In this document: piece after piece, positions 12,849-18,097 of the stretch
Layout: each line of letters starts with the position of its first letter
How positions within the stretch are numbered: the first letter of the stretch is position 1
Assembly: GCA_965366365.1 (NCBI GenBank)
Contig: CBDUEV010000056.1
Span: 1-18,097 of the forward strand
Reading direction: 5' to 3'
DNA from: CBDUEV01 sp965366365
GTDB lineage: Bacteria > Actinomycetota > Acidimicrobiia > Spongiisociales > JAENVV01
DNA: 18,097 nt
Program-made: the position numbers and the translations under genes
The notes under the pieces: model-generated
What the model was told of the DNA's origin: nothing
What the model saw: the letters and a program-made list of their open reading frames with translations, nothing else
Database searches by the model: none

Positions 12849-14141
12849 ATGACAGGCGTGGCGTATTCGTCGGGATTCGGAAACGAATTCGCTTCCGAAG
12901 CCGTTGCGGGCGCCCTCCCCGTGGGGCAGAACAACCCACAGAAGCCGCCCCTCGGCCTCTACACCGAGCAACTGTCCGGCACGGCGTTCACGGTTCCGAA
13001 CGAACGCAACCGACGGACCTGGTTCTATCGGATCCGCCCCTCGGTGCGTCACGCCTGGCGGTTCGTCGAGACGGAACGCCATCACATCCGCACGGCACCC
13101 TGCCGGGAGGCGCAGCCGCCGATCGGGCAACTTCGATGGAATCCGCCGCCCTTCCCAGACGAGCCGACCAACTTCCTGACCGGGATCCGCACGGTGGCCA
13201 CCAACGGCGACGCCCACACCCAGACCGGGATGGCCGCTCACCTGTACTTCGCCAAGGAGTCGATGACCGACACCTACTTCTACAACGCCGACGGCGAGAT
13301 GTTGATCGTCCCGCAACAGGGGTCGCTCCGATTCGCCACCGAATGTGGGGTCCTCGAGGTCGCCCCCGGCGAGATCTGCGTCATTCCTCGAGCGATGAAG
13401 TTCCGTGTGGATCTTCTCGATGGTCCCTCGCGCGGCTACATCTGTGAGAACTACGGCACCTACCTCGAATTGCCCGAACGAGGGCCGATCGGCGCCAACG
13501 GGCTCGCCAACCCGCGCGACTTCCTCCATCCCGTGGCGGCCTACGAAGACACGGAGCGGGCGGGAGAGATGTTCGTGAAGTTCGATGGCCGCCTCTTCGT
13601 GGTGGAACTCGACTACTCGCCCCTCGACGTGGTCGGATGGCACGGCAACCACGTTCCCTACAAATACGACCTGGCGAAGTTCAACGTGATGGGCTCGATC
13701 AGTTTCGACCACCCTGACCCGTCCATCTTCACGGTGCTCACCTCGCCGTCGCCCGATCCTGGCGTGGCCAACATCGACTTTGTCGTGTTTGGTGAGCGGT
13801 GGCTCGTGGGGGAGCACACCTTCCGCCCGCCCTGGTATCACATGAACATCATGTCCGAGTTCATGGGCATTCTGTACGGGGTATACGATGCCAAAGAAGA
13901 AGGTTTCGAACCCGGTGGGATGTCGCTCCACAACATGTACTTCCCGCATGGTCCCGATCACGACGCCTGGATGAAGGCGACGACGTCGGACCTCGTGCCT
14001 GAGAAGCTCGCCGACACGATGGCGTTCATGTTCGAGACCCGTTACCCGCTCATCCCGACGGGATACGCGTCCAGCGTGCCGGCGCTTCAGGACGACTACC
14101 CGTCTGTCTGGCACGCACTCGAGAAGCACTTCACTGAATAG
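12849..14141 (+). CDS. hmgA: homogentisate 1,2-dioxygenase
   Basis: A 430-residue cupin-fold non-heme iron dioxygenase that opens homogentisate to maleylacetoacetate in tyrosine and phenylalanine degradation. The N-terminal SSGFGNEFASEA and LYTEQLSGTAFTVPN are hallmarks. Iron ligands can be placed by spacing against the human enzyme (His335, Glu341, His371): here His331 and Glu337 in WYHMNIMSEFMG and His367 in FPHGPD. The catalytic-base histidine is His288 in DHPDPSIF. Length is normal. The gene is divergent from an Lrp/AsnC regulator and convergent with fumarylacetoacetase, 28 bp away. All key residues are present, so it should be active. Confidence 0.97.
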   Translation: MTGVAYSSGFGNEFASEAVAGALPVGQNNPQKPPLGLYTEQLSGTAFTVPNERNRRTWFYRIRPSVRHAWRFVETERHHIRTAPCREAQPPIGQLRWNPPPFPDEPTNFLTGIRTVATNGDAHTQTGMAAHLYFAKESMTDTYFYNADGEMLIVPQQGSLRFATECGVLEVAPGEICVIPRAMKFRVDLLDGPSRGYICENYGTYLELPERGPIGANGLANPRDFLHPVAAYEDTERAGEMFVKFDGRLFVVELDYSPLDVVGWHGNHVPYKYDLAKFNVMGSISFDHPDPSIFTVLTSPSPDPGVANIDFVVFGERWLVGEHTFRPPWYHMNIMSEFMGILYGVYDAKEEGFEPGGMSLHNMYFPHGPDHDAWMKATTSDLVPEKLADTMAFMFETRYPLIPTGYASSVPALQDDYPSVWHALEKHFTE

Positions 14142-14169
14142 AGCGCGTTCGCCCCGTAACGCCGCCGGC

Positions 14170-15366
14170 CTACCCGACGATGCGGCCCCTCACTTCGCCC
14201 AGCGTGATGGCTCCTGCCGTGCCGGCCAGCGTCACCTCGTCGCCGTCTTCGAGGAAGGCTCGGCTCGAACCGTCGGGTAGCACGAGCGGCCTCTGGCCCC
14301 CGAGGGTGAGCTCGAGCAAGCTGCCCTCTTCGCCCGGCTCCCACCCGGAGATCGTACCGGACCCGTAGATGTCGCCCGGACGAATGGACGCCCCGTTGAC
14401 CGTCAAGTGGGCGAGCTGCTGGGCCATCGTCCAATACATGCCCCGGAAGTTCGTCTTCGAAACCACAACCGGCCCGAGCCCGTCCGTTCGCATGGTCTGG
14501 GTCTCGAGACGGACCTCGAGATCGATGTCGAAAGCCCAGGGTCGGCTTGTCCGGAGGTACTCGAAAGGGATCGGATCGGTCTGGTTGGGCCCAGGCACCC
14601 TGACCGGCTCGAGCGCATCCAGGGGAGTGATCCACGCGGCGATCGAGGTGGCGAAGGACTTCCCCAGGAACGGTCCGAGAGGCACGTACTCCCAGGCTTG
14701 GATATCTCGGGCGGACCAATCGTTGAGCAACGCGACTCCAAAGATGTGTTCCCCGGCCCGATCGGCGGAGACCGGCTCGCCGCGGGTCGAGGCACCGCCC
14801 AGGACCGCCGCCATCTCGAGCTCGATGTCCAACCTGGTGCTCAGCCCGACCGTGATGCTGCCATCGGGGCCGCGGCGCTGCCCGGTCGGACGGGGGATAG
14901 CGGCCCCCGACGCCACGACCGTCCCTGCGCGTCCGTGATAGCCGACGGGGAGGTACTTCCAGTTGGGGAGCAGGGGTGCCTGATCGGGCCGAAAGAGGCG
15001 CCCGATGTTGGTGGCGTGCGCTTCGGAGGAATAGAAATCGACGTAGTCGCCCACCGAAAACGGTAGGTGGAGCGTCACCTCGTCGAGCGGATGGAAGTGC
15101 GCGGCGAGTCGGGCCACCGCCGCGTCGTCCGCCAGCAGGCCGACCAGCGCCGTTCGGGTCTCGGTCCAGACCGCCGAATCCTCTTGCAGCAGTCGGTCGA
15201 GATTGGGGGCGTCGCACGCTTCCGGCAGGAGCCCGAGGCGGGCTGCCTGTCTCGCGTCGAGCACCCGGTCGCCAATCCGCACGCCGAGGCGAGACGAGCC
15301 CGCCACCGAGAAGGAACCGTAGGGGAGGTGATCGACACCGAATCCCTCGACGGTCGTCCAGCTCAT
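14170..15366 (-). CDS. fahA: fumarylacetoacetase
   Basis: A 398-residue enzyme that splits fumarylacetoacetate into fumarate and acetoacetate, the last step of tyrosine degradation. The conserved segments are DYVDFYSSEAHATN (107-120) with metal ligand Asp110 and catalytic His117, NWKYLPVGYHGR (135-146), metal ligands Glu182 and Glu184 in LDIELEMA, Asp216 in LLNDWSARD, and Lys236 in GKSFATS. All match the mouse enzyme pattern. The C-terminal ends with the usual DGDEVTLAG...GEVRGRIVG. The frame stays open upstream to 15651, but that part overlaps the divergent gene and has no family similarity, so I chose the ATG at 15366. The gene shares a very short promoter with the unknown gene at 15403. 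Confidence 0.95.
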   Translation of the reverse strand: MSWTTVEGFGVDHLPYGSFSVAGSSRLGVRIGDRVLDARQAARLGLLPEACDAPNLDRLLQEDSAVWTETRTALVGLLADDAAVARLAAHFHPLDEVTLHLPFSVGDYVDFYSSEAHATNIGRLFRPDQAPLLPNWKYLPVGYHGRAGTVVASGAAIPRPTGQRRGPDGSITVGLSTRLDIELEMAAVLGGASTRGEPVSADRAGEHIFGVALLNDWSARDIQAWEYVPLGPFLGKSFATSIAAWITPLDALEPVRVPGPNQTDPIPFEYLRTSRPWAFDIDLEVRLETQTMRTDGLGPVVVSKTNFRGMYWTMAQQLAHLTVNGASIRPGDIYGSGTISGWEPGEEGSLLELTLGGQRPLVLPDGSSRAFLEDGDEVTLAGTAGAITLGEVRGRIVG

Positions 15367-15384
15367 GTGATTCCAGTCTTCGGG

Positions 15385-15403
15385 TCGCGCTACGGTAGCG
15401 CGA
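15385..15403. promoter_or_regulatory. 19-nt palindrome and shared -10 element between fahA and the unknown gene
   Basis: TCGCGCTACGGTAGCGCGA (15385-15403) is a perfect palindrome with 9-bp arms around a central G, including the A of the ATG at 15403. Its centre TACGGTA gives -10 boxes in both directions: TACGGT (15391-15396) for the unknown gene and TACCGT (15397-15392) for fahA. The plus transcript would be leaderless; the minus transcript would have a leader of about 18-20 nt. The extra symmetry may also be an operator. Confidence 0.6.
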
Positions 15404-16173
15404 TGCAGCCCCTCTACGACCGGCTCTTCGACTACGCGGGAGTGTTTCCTCCAGCCGGTCACACGGTGGAAGAGGCCACCCGCCGATACCGCGCCGCCGT
15501 GGCTGGTCCTGACGGATGGATCATGGGACCGATGCTCCTGCGTGCCAGCCAACTGACCGATTACGACGGTGAGGATGTGATCGGTGTCGTGGCGGATATC
15601 CCGATATCCGGTCGGTTCGCGCAGGTCGAGAAGCGAACCGAACCCGGCCACACGGCCCGGACCATTGCAGAGCTCGTCGACCTGGCGCCTGTCGTCTATC
15701 TGGAGTGCTCCGACCCGACCGACGGCGTGTTCCTGAGGTCGGTGGCCGATGCCCGCACCAAAGGCCAGGATGTCCGCGCCAAGATTCGCACCGGTGGCGC
15801 CACGGCCGAGGCGTTCCCGACACCCGGGGCGGTGGCGGACTTCATCCGCTCATGTCTCGGCCTCGAGATCCCCTTCAAGGCCACCGCCGGGCTCCACCAT
15901 CCGATTCGGACGAGTTCTGGGGTCGAAGGGGCCATCGAACATGGATTCATCAACATGCTGGCCGCCGTCCGGTGCGCTCTCGGTGGCCACGACGATCGGG
16001 TCGAAATGTGCCTGTCCGAGACGGATCCGGCAACGTTCGACGCCGGCACCGCCACATGGCGCGGCGTTGGCGGGGAGGTGGCCGAACCGCACATCCGATC
16101 GGCTTTCACGTCCATCGGCAGCTGCAGCTTCGACGAACCGGCTGGGTACCTGCGCCGGCTAGGTGTGCTCTGA
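15403..16173 (+). CDS. conserved protein of unknown function in the tyrosine catabolic cluster
   Basis: A 256-residue soluble protein that I recognise only as a conserved uncharacterised bacterial family. Its conserved stretches are DYAGVFPPA (10-18), AKIRTGG (126-132), PFKATAGLHHP (157-167), HGFIN (180-184) and GSCSFDEP (239-246). Several of these carry Lys, His and Cys residues that look catalytic. The alternating beta/alpha pattern suggests a TIM-barrel-like fold, which is inference. It starts at ATG 15403, the first base of which is the last base of the shared promoter palindrome, so it is probably leaderless. It lies between fahA (divergent) and hppD (same strand, 176 bp on). The position suggests a role in aromatic ring catabolism, possibly the missing isomerase step, but there is no direct evidence. 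Confidence 0.8.
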   Translation: MQPLYDRLFDYAGVFPPAGHTVEEATRRYRAAVAGPDGWIMGPMLLRASQLTDYDGEDVIGVVADIPISGRFAQVEKRTEPGHTARTIAELVDLAPVVYLECSDPTDGVFLRSVADARTKGQDVRAKIRTGGATAEAFPTPGAVADFIRSCLGLEIPFKATAGLHHPIRTSSGVEGAIEHGFINMLAAVRCALGGHDDRVEMCLSETDPATFDAGTATWRGVGGEVAEPHIRSAFTSIGSCSFDEPAGYLRRLGVL

Positions 16174-16289
16174 CTCCCGACGAGCGCCAGGAACTCGGCC
16201 ACGAGTAGCGGTCGGTGTGCAATAGGCTCTACAAACGGATCACCAGAGGCGAAACGACTGTGCAGATCGTATAGCTGATCGGAAACTGG

Positions 16290-16318
16290 TTGCGCAATGC
16301 CACGAGTTCTTGTTACGT
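16290..16318 (+). promoter_or_regulatory. candidate promoter of hppD
   Basis: TTGCGC (16290-16295) and TTACGT (16313-16318) are separated by 17 bp and predict a start near 16325. A leader of about 25 nt with GGGGGAAG (about 16339-16346) precedes the ATG at 16350. TTGCGC is part of the palindrome TTGCGCAA (16290-16297). A second -10-like box, TAGGCT at 16223-16228, lies earlier in the same 176-bp gap. I see no riboswitch or tRNA in this gap. Confidence 0.4.
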
Positions 16319-16349
16319 ACGACCAAGGAACCATCACCGGGGGAAGATC

Positions 16350-17447
16350 ATGGCCGACTTGATGCCGATACTCGGCTACGACGCAATCGAGTTCTACGTC
16401 GGAAACGCGCGGCAGGCCGCCCATTACTACCGCACGGCGTTCGGGTTCGACGTCGTCGGGTATGCCGGCCCCGAGCACGGTGTCCGTGACCGATGCTCCT
16501 ACGTGGTCGAGCAGAACGGGATCCGGTTCGTGCTGACGGCCGGCCTGGGCCCCGACTCCGACATCGTCCGCCACCAGGCACTTCACGGCGATGGAGTGAA
16601 GGACGTCGCGTTTGCCGTCCCCGACGCCGATCTGGCCTTTCGCGTGGCGGTCGAGAGAGGCGCCCAACCCCACCGCGAACCGCATATGATGGAAGATGAC
16701 CACGGCAAGCTCGTCGTCTCGTCCATCAAGGCGTACGGCGAGACCATTCATTCCTTCGTGGATCGCTCCAACTACTCGGGGGTCTACGCACCCGGCTACC
16801 ACCCGACCAAACACCAACCGCCTGCCCAGCCGGCCGGTCTCCAATACGTCGACCACGTCGTCTGCAATGTGGACCTGGGCGAAATGGACAGGTGGGCGAG
16901 CTACTACGCCGCCATTCTCGGTTTCACCCAGCTCCACCATTTCGACGACGAAGCAATCTCAACCGAATACACGGCGTTGATGTCGAAGGTGCTCTGGGAC
17001 GGAAACGGGCGAATCAAACTCCCCATCAACGAACCCGCCCAAGGTCGAAAGAAGAGCCAGATCGAGGAGTATCTCGACTTCTACGGGTCCGCCGGCGTTC
17101 AGCACATGGCCCTCGCCACCGACGACATCCTGGCGACGGTACGCGCCATGCGCTCCAACGGTGTCCGCTTCCTGACGACCCCGGCCAGCTACTACACCGA
17201 TCTGAAGACGCGCCTCGATTGGTCGACGATCGACGCCGACCTCGACGAACTGGCCGAGTTGGGCGTACTCGTCGATCAAGACGACGAGGGCTACCTCCTG
17301 CAGATCTTCACGAAGGCCGTTCAGGACCGACCCACCGTGTTCTACGAAGTCATCGAAAGGCACGGTTCGAGAGGGTTTGGAGTCGGCAACTTCCAGGCAC
17401 TGTTCGAGGCAATCGAAAGAGACCAAGCCGAACGAGGGAATCTCTGA
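16350..17447 (+). CDS. hppD: 4-hydroxyphenylpyruvate dioxygenase
   Basis: A 365-residue vicinal-oxygen-chelate enzyme that converts 4-hydroxyphenylpyruvate to homogentisate, using Fe(II) and the substrate's own keto acid. The iron ligands are His169 in YVDHVVCNV, His252 in GVQHMALATDD and Glu333 in FYEVIER. LQIFTKAVQDRPTVFYEVIER and GFGVGNFQALFEAIE at the C-terminus are strong family signatures. The N-terminal half is the catalytically silent repeat. Length is normal. Close homologues include hydroxymandelate synthase, but the C-terminal GFGVGNF helix and the neighbouring hmgA and fahA favour HPPD. The ATG at 16350 follows GGGGGAAG. The next gene, an aminotransferase, starts 36 bp on. Confidence 0.97.
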   Translation: MADLMPILGYDAIEFYVGNARQAAHYYRTAFGFDVVGYAGPEHGVRDRCSYVVEQNGIRFVLTAGLGPDSDIVRHQALHGDGVKDVAFAVPDADLAFRVAVERGAQPHREPHMMEDDHGKLVVSSIKAYGETIHSFVDRSNYSGVYAPGYHPTKHQPPAQPAGLQYVDHVVCNVDLGEMDRWASYYAAILGFTQLHHFDDEAISTEYTALMSKVLWDGNGRIKLPINEPAQGRKKSQIEEYLDFYGSAGVQHMALATDDILATVRAMRSNGVRFLTTPASYYTDLKTRLDWSTIDADLDELAELGVLVDQDDEGYLLQIFTKAVQDRPTVFYEVIERHGSRGFGVGNFQALFEAIERDQAERGNL

Positions 17448-17483
17448 TCTTCCCGCCAGCGCGCTGCAGCGAAAGGGGTCGTT

Positions 17484-18097
17484 GTGCCGACGTTCCGGGC
17501 TGACCTGGACCGAATCGCACCGTACGTGCCAGGGCGAGGCGAGCAGGAGATACTCCGAGAGTACGGCCTCGACCATGTCATCAAGCTGGCGTCCAACGAG
17601 TCCCCGCTCCCACCCTTTCCCGAAGTGGTCGAGGCCATTGCCCAAGCCGCGGCGGGGATCAATCGATACCCGGACACGACCTTCCACGAGCTGAGAACGG
17701 CGATCAGCGAGCACCTCGGAATAGCCGGTGAATCCATCCTCCTTGGAGGTGGCGGAACGGGGTTGTTGCTGGCGACGGCGTTGGCCGTTGGCGGCCCGGA
17801 TACGAGTGCCGTCTACGCCGCGCCGAGCTTTGTCATGTACCGGATCGGCACAGCGATCTCCGGCTCGCGCGCCATTGAGGTGCCCGTCGATGGAGGCCAC
17901 CGACACGACCTCGATGCCATGGCGGCTGCCGTGGAGGCCGATACATCGTTGGTCTACATCTGCAATCCGAACAACCCGACCGGCACACATGTCTCCTCCG
18001 AGGCGATTCGCAGTTTCGTCGACGGCCTACCCGAGTCGGTGCTCGTCATGGTCGATGAGGCGTACTGCGAGTTTGCCGACGCCTCCGACTACGAGTC
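17484..18097 (+). CDS. PLP aminotransferase (HisC/aromatic Pat-like), 3' end outside window
   Basis: The first 204 codons of a class I/II fold-type I aminotransferase. KLASNESPLPPFPEV (34-48) and RYPDTTFHELRTAI (61-74) are HisC/Pat-type N-terminal motifs. NPNNPTG (161-167) and DEAYCEF (191-197) place the PLP-ring contacts Asn and Asp. The PLP lysine would lie beyond the window. The phosphate-cup segment reads LGGGGTG, unlike the GNGSDE of true histidinol-phosphate aminotransferases and nearer the VGCGSV-type of actinobacterial aromatic aminotransferases. With hppD directly upstream (36 bp), it probably makes 4-hydroxyphenylpyruvate from tyrosine; histidine biosynthesis is the alternative. The GTG at 17484 follows GAAAGGGG. 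Confidence 0.86.
   Translation, partial: MPTFRADLDRIAPYVPGRGEQEILREYGLDHVIKLASNESPLPPFPEVVEAIAQAAAGINRYPDTTFHELRTAISEHLGIAGESILLGGGGTGLLLATALAVGGPDTSAVYAAPSFVMYRIGTAISGSRAIEVPVDGGHRHDLDAMAAAVEADTSLVYICNPNNPTGTHVSSEAIRSFVDGLPESVLVMVDEAYCEFADASDYE

Noticed and set aside
12708..14129. Long minus-strand open frame (antisense to hmgA) continuous with the Lrp/AsnC gene
   Set aside because: It is the shadow of hmgA in a high-GC genome. The Lrp family N-terminus fits the ATG at 12707, and the upstream part has no recognisable domain.
15367..15651. Longer N-terminus for fumarylacetoacetase
   Set aside because: It would run antisense through the divergent gene and past the promoter palindrome. The FAH family begins at the ATG at 15366.
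16174..16349. Riboswitch or small RNA in the 176-bp gap before hppD
   Set aside because: I found short palindromes (TTGCGCAA) and promoter-like boxes but no multi-stem structure or known riboswitch core.
16959..17990. 343-codon minus-strand open frame
   Set aside because: It is antisense to hppD and the aminotransferase, whose catalytic motifs are intact; the antisense translation resembles no family.
1..18097. Mobile element, prophage, CRISPR array or defence island
   Set aside because: No transposase, integrase, repeat-spacer pattern, restriction or toxin-antitoxin genes are visible. The tRNA genes show no attachment-site duplication next to an integrase.

Overview
The window is high-GC, gene-dense chromosomal DNA with about 16 protein genes, one start-stop-coupled short ORF and three serine tRNA genes. 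It has no insertion sequence, phage gene, CRISPR array or rRNA. It reads as an actinobacterium, perhaps an uncultured Acidimicrobiia-like lineage. The grounds are a mycobacterial-type SOS box (GAAC-N4-GTTC), -10 boxes of the form TA-N3-T with many apparently leaderless starts, GTG starts, YtrA-type GntR and luciferase-like proteins, and tRNAs without encoded CCA. No 16S gene is present, so the class is inference.

Layout. (1) 1-1688: tRNA-Ser(CGA) (5' end cut by the window), an alpha/beta hydrolase and tadA on the minus strand, then tRNA-Ser(GGA) and tRNA-Ser(TGA). (2) 1704-2630: a small PH-like protein starting 15 nt after a tRNA, and an FMN/F420 split-barrel protein. (3) 2697-3542 (minus): a DnaB helicase C-terminal ATPase without the DnaB N-terminal domain, with a near-perfect LexA box in its promoter. 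(4) 3730-6501: a short GntR regulator and a RimK cassette (retropepsin-like RimB protease, RimK ATP-grasp ligase, AstE/AspA-type zinc deacylase) that probably attaches and removes glutamate-type tails on a protein such as ribosomal S6. (5) 6585-9311: a TrpF-like barrel lacking the catalytic Cys, translationally coupled to a PfkB sugar kinase, then a luciferase-like monooxygenase. (6) 9352-12157 (minus): a 30-codon leader ORF, an amidohydrolase and a metzincin protease. (7) 12222-18097: an aromatic amino acid catabolic locus with an Lrp/AsnC regulator, homogentisate dioxygenase, fumarylacetoacetase, a conserved protein of unknown function, 4-hydroxyphenylpyruvate dioxygenase and a PLP aminotransferase cut by the window end. 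Together they would run tyrosine -> 4-hydroxyphenylpyruvate -> homogentisate -> maleylacetoacetate -> fumarate + acetoacetate. No maleylacetoacetate isomerase is visible.

The best leads are the SOS-box-controlled DnaB-core ATPase, the unknown protein inside a pathway that lacks its isomerase, the Cys-less TrpF/kinase pair, two divergent promoters that each appear to share one symmetric TA-N3-TA -10 element, and the short ORF whose stop lies 1 nt before the amidohydrolase start. I saw no clear defence system or mobile island.
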